The notes beneath the pieces were generated by a model. It saw only the letters and a program-made list of their open reading frames with translations, made no database searches and was not told the DNA's origin. Shown in pieces: positions 30,591-39,953 of a stretch of DNA of 64,000 nucleotides. The translations under genes and the position numbers were made by a program. Position 1 is the first letter of the stretch. The number at the start of each line of letters is the position of its first letter. This DNA comes from UBA6522 sp965205045 (lineage in GTDB: Bacteria > Pseudomonadota > Gammaproteobacteria > Steroidobacterales > Rariloculaceae). Where the stretch lies: the NCBI GenBank assembly GCA_965205045.1, contig OZ242031.1, forward strand, positions 5,146,001-5,210,000, written 5' to 3'.

Positions 30591-32351
30591 ATGGCAGTTG
30601 AGAGCAACGAACGCATGTCCCCCATCCGCTACGAAGCCGACGAATCCCCGCCGAGAGCATTGAGTTTCGGCCTGGGGCTGCAACTGGCGATCCTCTGCAT
30701 TGCCGGCATCGTGCTCACGCCGGCCATCGTGATCCGCGCCGCCGGCGGATCCGAAGCGTACCTGTCCTGGGCGCTGTTCGCCGCGGTCGCCGTCAGCGGC
30801 GTGACCACCATTCTGCAGGCCGTCCGGGTGGGCCGGATCGGAGCAGGCTATGTCCTCATGATGGGCACATCCGGCGCCTTCATCGCCATCTGCGTGACGG
30901 CGCTCGCCCAGGGCGGTCCGGCGATGCTGGCTACGCTGGTGGTCATCTCCTCGCTGTTTCAGTTTGCGCTTTCAAACCGCCTGTCGCTGCTGCGGCGAAT
31001 CCTGACGCCGACGGTGGCGGGAACCGTGATCATGCTGATCGCGGTGACCGTGATGCCCATCGTCTTCGACATGCTGACCGAAGTGCCGGAGGGCAGTCCG
31101 GCACCGGGAGCCGCGTTGAGCGCCCTTGCGACGATCGCCGTGATCGTGGCCATCGGATTGAAAGCCACGGGCACGCTGCGCCTCTGGGCGCCGGTCATCG
31201 GCATCGTGGCGGGAACGGTCGTGGCGTCGTTCTTCGGGTTGTACAACACGGCTCAGGTAGCGGAGGCGGCATGGATCGGCATTCCGTCGATCGCGTGGCC
31301 CGGCTTCGATCTGAGCTTCGGGCCGACATTCTGGGCACTGTTGCCGGCCTTCGTTTTCGTGACCCTGGTCGGCGCCATCGAAACGATCGGCGATTCCGTG
31401 GCCATACAGCGAGTTTCCTGGCGCCGCGACCGGGCGGTGGATTTCCGTACCGTGCAGGGCGCCGTAGCGGCGGACGGGGTGGGCAATCTGCTCTCCGGAC
31501 TGGCGGGCACCGTTCCGAATACGACGTACTCCAGCAGCGTTTCGGTGACGGAACTGACGGGTGTGGCCGCCCGCAGCGTCGGTGTCGCCGCCGGTGCCGT
31601 ATTCCTCGTGATGGCATTCCTGCCGAAGGTGCTCGCGCTGATCCTGGCGATACCCGGTCCGGTAGCCGCCGCCTACATTACCGTGCTGATTGCGATGCTG
31701 TTTGTGGTCGGCATGAGAATCGTCATTCAGGACGGTATCGACCATCGCAACGCCCTGATCGCCGGAGTGTCGTTCTGGATCGGCGCCGGACTGCAGAGCG
31801 GGGTGATCTTTCCGGAATACTTCTCGGCATTTGCCGGCGGACTGCTCCAGAACGGTATGACGGGCGGCGGACTGATCGCGATTCTGCTGACCCTGTTCGT
31901 GGAGTTGACCGAGCCGCGGCGGCGGCGCATCGAGGTGGAGTTCGATACCTCCGCCCTGCCGACCATCCGGGAGTTTCTCGCCAGGTTCGCCACGGCCGGC
32001 GGCTGGGACGCGGCCATGGCACACCGGCTCGACGCCGCCAGCGAGGAGACGCTGCTGACGTTGCTCAACCAGGATCGATCCGGCGGCGAGTCTCCAAAGC
32101 GGCGGCTTCTCGTGGTCGCTCACAAGCACGCGGGTGAAGCGATACTGGATTTCGTCGCAGCACCCGGCACGGCAAACCTGGAAGACCGCATTGCGCTGCT
32201 GGGCGAACAAGCCGCGGCCACTTCGATTGAGCGGGAAGTTTCGCTGCGGCTACTGAGGCACCTGGCCTCGTCGGTACGGCACCAGCAGTATCACGACACT
32301 GACATCGTGACGATCCGGGTGACACCCCCGGGGGCGGTGCCAGCCGGCTAG
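30591..32351 (+). CDS. NCS2-type xanthine/uracil permease with a C-terminal cytoplasmic domain
   Basis: A 586-residue membrane protein of the nucleobase:cation symporter-2 family. The N-terminal ~440 residues have about 12-14 helices and NCS2-type motifs (the ETIGDSVAIQRVSWRR region, where E-T-I-G-D includes the substrate-binding glutamate, and TVPNTTYSSSVSVTELTGVAAR). A soluble C-terminal ~130-residue domain (VEFDTSALPTIREFL, then LLLVVAHKHAGEAILDF) is unusual for NCS2 and faintly resembles HATPase-like folds. Substrates are purines or pyrimidines. ATG 30591 is conventional; a longer coding-like frame exists upstream. It converges on an aminotransferase, with tandem repeats between them. Confidence 0.86.
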   Translation: MAVESNERMSPIRYEADESPPRALSFGLGLQLAILCIAGIVLTPAIVIRAAGGSEAYLSWALFAAVAVSGVTTILQAVRVGRIGAGYVLMMGTSGAFIAICVTALAQGGPAMLATLVVISSLFQFALSNRLSLLRRILTPTVAGTVIMLIAVTVMPIVFDMLTEVPEGSPAPGAALSALATIAVIVAIGLKATGTLRLWAPVIGIVAGTVVASFFGLYNTAQVAEAAWIGIPSIAWPGFDLSFGPTFWALLPAFVFVTLVGAIETIGDSVAIQRVSWRRDRAVDFRTVQGAVAADGVGNLLSGLAGTVPNTTYSSSVSVTELTGVAARSVGVAAGAVFLVMAFLPKVLALILAIPGPVAAAYITVLIAMLFVVGMRIVIQDGIDHRNALIAGVSFWIGAGLQSGVIFPEYFSAFAGGLLQNGMTGGGLIAILLTLFVELTEPRRRRIEVEFDTSALPTIREFLARFATAGGWDAAMAHRLDAASEETLLTLLNQDRSGGESPKRRLLVVAHKHAGEAILDFVAAPGTANLEDRIALLGEQAAATSIEREVSLRLLRHLASSVRHQQYHDTDIVTIRVTPPGAVPAG

Positions 32352-32480
32352 CCGACCGTTCTGCCTGGGGCGGTGCTGGCCGGTTACCAGACGGTCCCGC
32401 CGGGGGCGGTGCTGGCCAGTTACCCTACGGTCCCTCCCAATGCAGTGCTGGCCGCTTAGCCGACCGTCCCGCCGAGGGCG
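32330..32480. repeat. Four degenerate ~36-bp tandem repeats spanning two gene ends
   Basis: Units of about 36 bp beginning GGGGCGGTGC, with a T-A-C/T-A-G core and ending near ACGGTCCCGCCG, repeat four times with substitutions. They start inside the last codons of the permease, include both convergent stop codons (32349-32351 and 32456-32458), and so encode the C-terminal residues of both products. In the minus frame they spell a 12-residue periodicity. Confidence 0.8.
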
Positions 32481-33697
32481 CGAAGTCCGTCTCCGCGCCG
32501 ACGGCCGATCAGTTCGCGAAACGATTTTGCCAGCACTTGTGCGTCGCTCGTCTTCATGGCAGCAACGTTGACCCTGGCGTCCGGCATCATGTAGATGTGA
32601 AACAGGTCTTCCATGAGCCGCTGTTCGTGCGCATCGATCGGCAGGCACGAGAACATCCCCAGTTGCCTTTCCATGAATGAAGCGTCGAAACCCGCGACCT
32701 CGGCCTCCAGCATTTTTCGAAGCACCTGACGCTTCCCGATTATTTCCAATCGCGTCCCATCGAGCTCCGATCTCCAAAGGTCTTCCAGGTCCGGCGACGT
32801 CAGGATTTCCAGAATGATGGCCGCACCGTGATCCGGCGGCATGAAATAGAGTTGCCGGGCCGTGTCCCTGAGCCGCCGCACCAGACCGGTCGCGACGCCT
32901 TCGCCGGGCGAAACCACGACGGATAACATGCCCGCCCGATCCCTGTAGATTCCGAAGCTCTTCGATGAGGACACCGCCAGCAGCATCTCCGGTACCCGAC
33001 TCGCCATCAGCCTGAGACCGGCAACATCCTCTTCGATACCCTGACCGAACCCCTGATACGCAACATCGATTAAAGGTATGGCGCCCTTCTCCGAAACCAG
33101 TTCGGTCAATGCCTGCCATTGATCCAGGTCGAGGTCCTGTCCTGTCGGATTGTGGCAGCAGCCGTGCAGCAGGAGCAGATCGTCGCGGCGCATGGCCGCA
33201 AGATCCTCAAGCATTTCGTCGAACTGAAGTACCGATTCGTACCGATCGTAGTAACGGTAGGTCCTGACCGTCATGCCCGGCTTCTCGAAGAACTCGAGCT
33301 GGTGCGGCCAGACCGGATCCGATACCCAGACGCGGGATTCACGCGACAGGGACCGCACCACCTCAGCGCCCACGCGCAGCGCGCCGCCAGCCCCGGGCGT
33401 TTGCGCCGAGATCACGCTGCGCTCCCACTGCGCGGAAAACTCCGGACCCAGCACAAGCCGTTCCATTGCGCTGCAATAGTGCAGGTTACCGAGGGGGCCC
33501 ATGTAGGATTTCGATTCCCGCCTCCTGACGATCCGCAACTCCGCCTCGCGCACTGCATCGAACACCGGCACCTGGCCCTCATCGTCCCGGTACACCCCTA
33601 TGCCCAGGTCCATCTTGCCGGGGCTCCGGTCCGCAGCGAGACGCACGAACATGCTCTCGATGGGATCATCTTCGTAGAGGGGCATTTCACGAAACAT
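32456..33697 (-). CDS. Class-I aromatic/aspartate aminotransferase
   Basis: Transfers the amino group between aspartate or aromatic amino acids and 2-oxoglutarate with PLP. The 413-residue protein begins MFREMPLYEDDPIESM and has the family marks: SDPVWPHQ, LLHGCCHNPTGQD (LHACAHNPTG in relatives), IPLIDVAYQGFGQG, and SSSKSFGIYRDRAG with the PLP-binding Lys. The tyrosine/aspartate aminotransferase group (TyrB/AspC) is the best fit, which links to the homogentisate branch, since tyrosine transamination feeds it. The last residues (RALGGTVG) fall within the tandem repeat. Confidence 0.93.
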   Translation of the reverse strand: MFREMPLYEDDPIESMFVRLAADRSPGKMDLGIGVYRDDEGQVPVFDAVREAELRIVRRRESKSYMGPLGNLHYCSAMERLVLGPEFSAQWERSVISAQTPGAGGALRVGAEVVRSLSRESRVWVSDPVWPHQLEFFEKPGMTVRTYRYYDRYESVLQFDEMLEDLAAMRRDDLLLLHGCCHNPTGQDLDLDQWQALTELVSEKGAIPLIDVAYQGFGQGIEEDVAGLRLMASRVPEMLLAVSSSKSFGIYRDRAGMLSVVVSPGEGVATGLVRRLRDTARQLYFMPPDHGAAIILEILTSPDLEDLWRSELDGTRLEIIGKRQVLRKMLEAEVAGFDASFMERQLGMFSCLPIDAHEQRLMEDLFHIYMMPDARVNVAAMKTSDAQVLAKSFRELIGRRRGDGLRALGGTVG

Positions 33698-33872
33698 CCG
33701 TTTCCTCCGATTGCCGACGCAACGCCGTCGGCCGACGCCACCTTACCAGTCTCGGACCACCCTCGGGTACAGCAAATTGCCGGGACTCGGGCGGACTCGC
33801 CTTTGCAAGCGGTCATGACACGTTCAATAATGATCGTTTGGAACCAGTTCAAGTCATCCTCGGGGAGTTCTC

Positions 33873-34955
33873 ATGAAATCGACTGCAAGCAAGCAGCCGG
33901 GATTTGCGGCCCGCGGTCTCGTCGCCATCCTCTTCCTGGCCGCCGGCAGCCATGCACAGGCAGACAGGATCACCCTCAGGATCGCCACGGGGCACCCGCC
34001 CGGTGTCGTCTACGCCGGCTTGATGCAATCGTATTTCCAGACCGAGTTCCAGCGCCGGGTGGAGGAACGGACCGAACACACCGTCAGTTTCATCGAGGGA
34101 TACAGCGGGTCCATCGTCAGGACCTCGGAGACGCTGGAAGGCGTGCAGAACGGCATCGTCGACATCGGCGGCTTCTGTTACTGCTTCGAACCCTCAAACC
34201 TCCCGCTGCACGCGTTCCAGGTAATGCTGCCGTTCGGGACCATGGATCCGACGGTCAGTCTGAAGATCGCCCAGGACGTGTACCGCGAGGTCCCCTACCT
34301 GACCGAGGTTTTCGAGGAGGAGTTCAACCAGAAATTGCTGGCGCGCATCGCGGATGCGGGCTACAACCTGGGCACGTCGTTCGACTGGAATACGGTGGAA
34401 GACCTGCAGGGCATCAAGATCGCCGGCGCGGGACTCAATCTGAACTGGCTGCGCTACGCCGGCGCCACCCCCGTTCAGGGCGCCCTGCCCGAGGCGTACA
34501 CGGGCCTGCGGACCAACGTCTACGAAGGCTGGATCATGTTTCCCAGCGCCTGGGTGCAGCTCAAGCTGTACGAACCGGCGCCCTACTACACCATGATCGG
34601 CTTCGGCTCCATCACCTGGCACGGCCTGACCATCAACCTCAATACCTGGAACCGGCTCCCCGCGGACGTTCAGGAAATCCTGCTTGAGGTTTCGGCCGAC
34701 TACGAGGAGCTGACCGGCTCCAACAATCTCGAGCGCTACGGCGACGACGTGGCGGCCTTGCAGGAACTGATTACGGTGAAGCAGTTGGCCCCCGAGGTGC
34801 GCGAATCGTGGGCACATTCGCTCGCCGATTGGCCCGCACAGATGGCCGCCGAACTGGACGGACTGGGCTTGCCGGGGACACAGGTACTGGAAACGGCGCT
34901 GGCGGCGGCGGAGCGCCATGGATACGTCTGGCCGGTCCGGTACGAGATCCGATAG
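33873..34955 (+). CDS. dctP: TRAP transporter substrate-binding protein (DctP type)
   Basis: Periplasmic binding protein of a TRAP transporter. The 360-residue chain has a signal peptide (FAARGLVAILFLAAGSHA) followed by the DctP beta strand ITLRIATGHPPGVV, then the central GTSFDWNTVEDLQGIKIAG (the 'DLkGlKiR' consensus) and WIMFPSAWVQLKLYEP. It binds a carboxylated solute such as a dicarboxylate or sialic-acid-like compound. The membrane genes dctQ and dctM follow on the same strand, after a gap holding an inverted-repeat element. Confidence 0.92.
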   Translation: MKSTASKQPGFAARGLVAILFLAAGSHAQADRITLRIATGHPPGVVYAGLMQSYFQTEFQRRVEERTEHTVSFIEGYSGSIVRTSETLEGVQNGIVDIGGFCYCFEPSNLPLHAFQVMLPFGTMDPTVSLKIAQDVYREVPYLTEVFEEEFNQKLLARIADAGYNLGTSFDWNTVEDLQGIKIAGAGLNLNWLRYAGATPVQGALPEAYTGLRTNVYEGWIMFPSAWVQLKLYEPAPYYTMIGFGSITWHGLTINLNTWNRLPADVQEILLEVSADYEELTGSNNLERYGDDVAALQELITVKQLAPEVRESWAHSLADWPAQMAAELDGLGLPGTQVLETALAAAERHGYVWPVRYEIR

Positions 34956-34986
34956 CGGCGTGCGCCATTCAACTACCGGTGGGTCC

Positions 34987-35127
34987 GTGGGCGCCTGCGG
35001 ACGGCTCTTGCTCACTCAATCTCGCCCGCCATCCCTGGCGGGCTCGAATCGGGGCTCGGCGCTCCTGGCCATCCATGGCCCCGCGCCGAGCCCACGACGT
35101 GAGCAAGAGCCGTCCACAGGCGCCCAC
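34987..35127. repeat. 141-bp inverted-repeat element between dctP and dctQ
   Basis: GTGGGCGCCTGCGGACGGCT (opening the left arm 34987-35015) recurs inverted at 35099-35127 with one mismatch in 29. The interior holds further hairpins (CCCGCC-atccct-GGCGGG; GGGGCTCGGCGC paired with GCGCCGAGCCC). Nothing codes. It looks like a compact repetitive hairpin element inserted inside a TRAP operon, where it could stabilise or attenuate the transcript between the binding-protein and membrane genes. Confidence 0.75.
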
Positions 35128-35217
35128 TACTTCCGACTGCCGCGCTCATGTCGGCCCCGCACCGCAGCGCGCACGGCCAAACTCGCTGACCGAACCTTTG
35201 ACGTTTCCGGATAGGCC

Positions 35218-35829
35218 GTGTCGATCATCAAGCTTAGCGACCGCCTGACGCGCTTCCTGTTGGTGCTCGCCGCCGTCTGGGCGTTTGTCCTGACGTTCTT
35301 CATCATCGCCGATATCGTCGGGCGCAGCGTCTTCAACTCGCCGGTCTACGGTGTGCCGGAGATCGTCATGAACTCCATCGTGATGATCGTCTTCCTGCAG
35401 GCCGGTTATGCCATCCGCAGCGGCGCAATGCTGCGGGCGGACTTCCTGGCGCAACGCTTTCCGCCGGCGTTCGGGCGGGTCGTTCTGGCGCTGGGATACC
35501 TGCTGGGGGCGGCGTTCTTCGCGATGATCCTGTTGGGCGGCTGGGAGGCGGCGATCCGCTCCTGGGTCGCCGGCGAGTACGAGGGCGAAGGCGCGCTGCG
35601 CGTTCCCGCATGGCCCACCCGGTTCACGATCCTGATCGGCAGCGCGCTCGCCTGCTTCAACTACCTGCTGATGGCGTATCTCGACATCTTCCGGCCGGAA
35701 GCTTTGCGTTCCGCCGCGGGTAATGACACTGCGGATTCCGGCACAGCGCATCCGAACACCTCCGATCGCGACGCATCCAATCCCGACGCCTCCCGCCCCG
35801 ACAGCGAACATCCCCGGGCGAGGGACTGA
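35218..35829 (+). CDS. dctQ: TRAP transporter small permease (DctQ)
   Basis: The 203-residue DctQ subunit starts at GTG and has four hydrophobic helices (about 10-30, 45-65, 80-100 and 130-150; DctQ typically forms four). The typical DIVGRSVFNSPVYGVPEIVMNSIV loop lies between helices 1 and 2. It ends in a long polar tail (NDTADSGTAHPNTSDRDASN), unusual for DctQ. The stop is 2 bp before dctM GTG, so the genes are coupled. Confidence 0.9.
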   Translation: MSIIKLSDRLTRFLLVLAAVWAFVLTFFIIADIVGRSVFNSPVYGVPEIVMNSIVMIVFLQAGYAIRSGAMLRADFLAQRFPPAFGRVVLALGYLLGAAFFAMILLGGWEAAIRSWVAGEYEGEGALRVPAWPTRFTILIGSALACFNYLLMAYLDIFRPEALRSAAGNDTADSGTAHPNTSDRDASNPDASRPDSEHPRARD

Positions 35830-35831
35830 TC

Positions 35832-37178
35832 GTGTTCGACGTCAATATCGCCACGGTCCTCATCGTCAGCCTGCTGGCGATGGTGGCACTGGGCGTGCAC
35901 ATCGCCATCGCGCTCGGCATGGCCAGCGCGCTGGGGATCTTCCTGGTCACGGGCGGCAGCCCAAGCGTGGTGCTGGCCATGCTGGGCAGCACGGCCTACG
36001 AGGCGTTGCGCGCGTACGAGTTCGCGGTCATCCCGCTGTTCATGCTGATGGGCGAATTCGTCAGCCGGTCCGGTGCGGTGACCGATGTCTACCGGGCCAT
36101 ACACCGCGGGCTGCAGCGTTTGCCGGGGCGGCTGGCGGTTGCGACCCTGCTCGGCAACGCGATCTTTTCCTTCGTGACCGGCGTCAGCATCGCCTCGGCG
36201 GCGGCTTTCTCGCGCATCGCCTACCCGGAGATGAAACGCTTCGGCTACCACCGCGGCTTCGCCCTTGGCGCGGTGGCCGGCTCCAGTTGCCTGGGGATGC
36301 TGATACCGCCCAGCGTGCTCATGATCGTCTGGGGCCTGCTGACGGAGCGCTCAATCGGGCAGATCTTCCTGGCGGGCGTGCTGCCCGGGCTTCTGCTGGT
36401 CAGCCTGTTCGTCTGCTACGTGCTGGTTTCGGCGGTGGCGCGTCCGGCGCTGGTGGGTGGCGGCCAGGAGGCGACCGCCGGGGCTTCGCAGGACGATGAC
36501 GCGCCCCGGGCCAGCCGGTTGCAGACCTGGACCAGCGGCCTGGGCATCCTGTCGGTCGTCGTCGCGGTCCTGGGCGGCATCTGGTTCGGCGTCTTCACGC
36601 CCACTGAGGGCGCCGGCGCCGGGGCTTTCATCGGCCTGATGCTGGCCATCGCCAAGGGCATGCGTTTTCGCGGAGCCATGGACGCGATCCTCTCCGTGGG
36701 GCGGACATCCGCGCCGATCCTGCTGCTGCTGGTTTCCGCCGCCCTTTACTCCCGCACACTGGCCATGACGGGCGTCTCCAGCGGCATTCAGGGCGCATTT
36801 CTCGGGGCGGAACTGGCGCCCTGGTTGCTGCTCGCCGGCATGATCGGCATCTGGTTCGTGCTCGGCATGGTCATCGACTCCATTTCCATCATGCTGCTGA
36901 CGCTGACCATTTTCGAGCCCATTGCAGTGGGCCTCGGATACGATCCCATCGCGTTCGCGATCATCGGCATCCTGGCCATCGAGGCGGGCCTGCTAACGCC
37001 GCCCTTCGGCCTGCTGGTCTACACGGTGAAGGCCGCAATCCGGGACGAGGACGAGAACATCTCGATCATGGAAATCTTCAGGAGTTCCACGCCCTACTGG
37101 ATGATCATGCTGATCGGGCTGATTGCCATCGTCAATTTCCCGCAGATCGCGACGTATCTGCCCGGCCTGGTGTTTTAG
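35832..37178 (+). CDS. dctM: TRAP transporter large permease (DctM)
   Basis: A 448-residue, strongly hydrophobic DctM protein with a dozen membrane spans (VLIVSLLAMVALGVHIAIALGM at the start), the conserved SGAVTDVYRAIHRGLQRLPGRLA loop and the SSCLGMLIPPSVLMIVWG core in the middle. With DctP and DctQ it forms a sodium-driven TRAP transporter for organic acids. The three genes lie on one strand within 3.3 kb. Confidence 0.93.
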   Translation: MFDVNIATVLIVSLLAMVALGVHIAIALGMASALGIFLVTGGSPSVVLAMLGSTAYEALRAYEFAVIPLFMLMGEFVSRSGAVTDVYRAIHRGLQRLPGRLAVATLLGNAIFSFVTGVSIASAAAFSRIAYPEMKRFGYHRGFALGAVAGSSCLGMLIPPSVLMIVWGLLTERSIGQIFLAGVLPGLLLVSLFVCYVLVSAVARPALVGGGQEATAGASQDDDAPRASRLQTWTSGLGILSVVVAVLGGIWFGVFTPTEGAGAGAFIGLMLAIAKGMRFRGAMDAILSVGRTSAPILLLLVSAALYSRTLAMTGVSSGIQGAFLGAELAPWLLLAGMIGIWFVLGMVIDSISIMLLTLTIFEPIAVGLGYDPIAFAIIGILAIEAGLLTPPFGLLVYTVKAAIRDEDENISIMEIFRSSTPYWMIMLIGLIAIVNFPQIATYLPGLVF

Positions 37179-37268
37179 GGGTCTACCAACCGCAGCCAAG
37201 GTGGTAAAATTCGCGCTCGGCCTCTTCCTGATGTCGATTTCAAGTTTCCCGAACCGAGAGCATTCAAC

Positions 37269-39815
37269 ATGACCGTTCGCAATGTCCGTGGCGACCAAGC
37301 CGCACCTTACGCTTGTACTGCAACCATCGCGTTACTGGCATCGCTCGCCACGCCTGTCGTCGGAAACGCACAAGACGGTGCCGATGACGCGCAGCCGGCG
37401 TCCGATGTCGTGGAGGTACCGATCGAAGAGGTGGTGGTGGTCGGTACCCGCGCGCTGCCCCGTTCCGTTGAAGAGTCTTCGGTCCCGGTGGACATCATCG
37501 GCGTCGACGACTTCGAGAACCAGGCCGGGTTCGACATGTCCAACCTGATCCGCTCGACCGTGCCGTCCTTCCACGTCAGCGACAACCCTTCGCGCGACCT
37601 GGCGGCGCTGCTGCGTCCCGTCAACCTGCGCGGACTGGCGCCGGACCACACCCTGGTGCTGATGAACAACAAGCGCAGGCACCGCGGCTCGGTAATCCAG
37701 TGGATTTCCAACGGCGCCTCCAACGGCGCCCAGGGGCCGGACATTTCCGCCATTCCCGCCATCGCCATCCAGCGCATGGAAGTGCTGCGCGACGGCGCGG
37801 CGGCCCAGTACGGTTCCGACGCCATCGCCGGCGTGCTGAACTTCGTCCTCAAGGACGCGAACGAGGGCGTCACTCTGGAAGCCCGGTATGGCGCGTATAC
37901 GGAGAACTCGGGCGAAGACATGTCCACGATCGCGGCCAACGTCGGGCTGCCGCTGGCCGACAGCGGTTTCGCCAACTTCAGTTTCGAATACGGCGAGTCC
38001 GCCCCCACCGACCGAAGCGTGCAGCATCAGGACGCCACCGCGCTGATCGGCCTCGGCATTCCCAATGTCGCCGTACCGGCCAAGCCCTGGGGTTCGCCGA
38101 CGGTCAATGACAGCATCAAGGCCGTGGCGAACATCGGCGTCGACCTGAGCGCCTTCAACGAGCTGTACGCCTTCGGCAACTACGCCAGCCGCGAGGTTTC
38201 CACGGCATTCTTCTTCCGCAGCCCCATGAACCGAAACGGCGTCTACAAGACCGGCGCCAACAAGTTCCTGGTCGGGGGCGAGGGCTGTGCGGCGAAGTAC
38301 GGCGACATCGATTCCACCGCGGACAACCTGCTGTCCTTTCTCGATATGGTGTTGGCCGACAACAGCTGCTTCTCGTTTGCCGAGATGCTTCCAGAGGGCT
38401 TCACGCCGCAGTTCGGCGCAACCCTCAGCGACTTTTCCGGCGTCGTCGGCGTACGGGGCGAGATGGCCAACGGCCTGATGTGGGACATCTCCGCGAGCAT
38501 CGGCGAGAACAGCCTGGCCGCCTTCAACCACAACACGCTGAATGCCTCGCTGGGCCCGAATTCGCCGCGCGACTTCGAGATCGGCGACTACACGCAAAGG
38601 GACACCAACTTCAATGCGGACGTGGTCTACCCGATGGACCTCGGCGGTTCGGACCTCAATGTGGCCGCCGGTTTCGAGGCGCGCACGGAACAGTTCCAGA
38701 TCTCCACCGGCGAACGGGCCGCCTGGGAAATCGGGCCGTACAACCAGTACGGGTTCGCCTCGGGCTCCAACGGCTTCGGCGGCTTCAACCCGGCCGCGTA
38801 CGGCACCTGGGACCGGGGCAACGTCGCCGGTTATGTGGACCTCGAACTCAACGCCACCGAGGCCTGGCGCATCGGCGGCGCGGTGCGCTTCGAGGACTTC
38901 GACGGCTTCGGCAGCACCACCAACTACAAGCTGGCCACGCACCTGCGCCTGACCGACAGCTTCGCGTTGCGCGGCTCTGTCGGCTCGGGATTCCGGGCGC
39001 CGACCCCCGGCCAGTCCAATGCCCGCAACCTTTCCACCGTGGTCAACGCCGTCACCAACGAGTTCGAGGAACGGGGCACCATCGGCTCCACCCACCCGGT
39101 GGCCATGGCGCTGGGCGGCCGCGAACTGCAGCCGGAGGAAAGCCGCAACCTCTCCGTGGGCGCGGTCTTCGCAGCCCCCAACGGTTTCAGCCTTACCATT
39201 GACTACTTCAGCATCGATATCGAGGATCGGATTGCGCTTTCGGGACTGTTCGACGTGACCGACGATATCAAGCAGCGCCTGGTCGCGGACGGCGTTCCGG
39301 AGGCGGCCGAGTTCACCTCCGTGCGCTATTTCACCAACGACTTCGATACGGAGACGGCCGGATTCGACGTGGTGGCGAGCTACGGATGGGATACGGCCAA
39401 CGGCAATGCCGATCTGCTGTTCTCCTACAACAAGACGGATACCGAGGTTGTGGATTCCTCCAGCATTTCCGACGGCACCATACGGAACCTGGAACACGGC
39501 TGGCCGGAGACACGCTACAACCTGACGTATCAGCAGAGCTTCGACCGCTGGGACCTGGTGGCGCGCTACAGCTTCTTCGGCGACTGGTACGACGATCACG
39601 CCGGTGCGGATTTCAGCGGCTACGGGCTCGCCGACATCCAGGTGCGCTACAACCTGGCCAGCGGCCTGTCCGTCACCGTGGGCGCGGAAAACGCGCTGGA
39701 CCAGTATCCGGACGAGGCCATCAACTACGGCAACGGACGCCGGTACCCGCGCTACGCACCCGCCGGGCACAACGGCATGCTGGTGTTTGCCAAGGTCAAC
39801 TACGCGATTCAGTAG
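37269..39815 (+). CDS. TonB-dependent outer-membrane receptor (848 aa)
   Basis: A signal peptide (TATIALLASLATPVVGNA) is followed by a TonB box region (IEEVVVVGTRA), the plug (NLIRSTVPSFHVSD, NLRGLAPDHTLVLMNNKR, IQRMEVLRDGAAAQYGSDAIAGVLNFVLKD) and a beta-barrel ending in VFAKVNYAIQ. It follows the TRAP operon on the same strand after 90 bp, so the solute crossing the outer membrane here may be the one the TRAP system carries over the inner membrane. That link is inference. A ribosome site is not obvious; the start was chosen for its signal peptide. Confidence 0.94.
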   Translation: MTVRNVRGDQAAPYACTATIALLASLATPVVGNAQDGADDAQPASDVVEVPIEEVVVVGTRALPRSVEESSVPVDIIGVDDFENQAGFDMSNLIRSTVPSFHVSDNPSRDLAALLRPVNLRGLAPDHTLVLMNNKRRHRGSVIQWISNGASNGAQGPDISAIPAIAIQRMEVLRDGAAAQYGSDAIAGVLNFVLKDANEGVTLEARYGAYTENSGEDMSTIAANVGLPLADSGFANFSFEYGESAPTDRSVQHQDATALIGLGIPNVAVPAKPWGSPTVNDSIKAVANIGVDLSAFNELYAFGNYASREVSTAFFFRSPMNRNGVYKTGANKFLVGGEGCAAKYGDIDSTADNLLSFLDMVLADNSCFSFAEMLPEGFTPQFGATLSDFSGVVGVRGEMANGLMWDISASIGENSLAAFNHNTLNASLGPNSPRDFEIGDYTQRDTNFNADVVYPMDLGGSDLNVAAGFEARTEQFQISTGERAAWEIGPYNQYGFASGSNGFGGFNPAAYGTWDRGNVAGYVDLELNATEAWRIGGAVRFEDFDGFGSTTNYKLATHLRLTDSFALRGSVGSGFRAPTPGQSNARNLSTVVNAVTNEFEERGTIGSTHPVAMALGGRELQPEESRNLSVGAVFAAPNGFSLTIDYFSIDIEDRIALSGLFDVTDDIKQRLVADGVPEAAEFTSVRYFTNDFDTETAGFDVVASYGWDTANGNADLLFSYNKTDTEVVDSSSISDGTIRNLEHGWPETRYNLTYQQSFDRWDLVARYSFFGDWYDDHAGADFSGYGLADIQVRYNLASGLSVTVGAENALDQYPDEAINYGNGRRYPRYAPAGHNGMLVFAKVNYAIQ

Positions 39816-39925
39816 CCGCGGGCCGGGAGCAGCTTGACAGCCTGATGGCCCGCCGCTGGCTCACAGGTTGCCGTGTCGGGGGTCGCGTAGCCGCAGGTCG
39901 GGAGTGTCTCGACAGACTGCTTGTT
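39813..39925. repeat. Two imperfect ~36-bp repeats after the TonB receptor
   Basis: TAGCCGCGGGCCGGGAGC (39813) and TAGCCGCAGGTCGGGAGT (39887), each followed by a similar TTGACAG/TCGACAG segment, lie 74 bp apart, i.e. two 37-bp periods. The first includes the receptor stop codon. They match the style of the intergenic repeats near 23.6, 32.4 and 61.3 kb. Confidence 0.6.
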
Positions 39926-39953
39926 CAGAACTACCGCTTGCTCAGATCGCCTG

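Noticed and set aside
32330..32480. CRISPR-like array
   Set aside because: Units are degenerate and directly adjacent with no spacers, and no cas genes are nearby.
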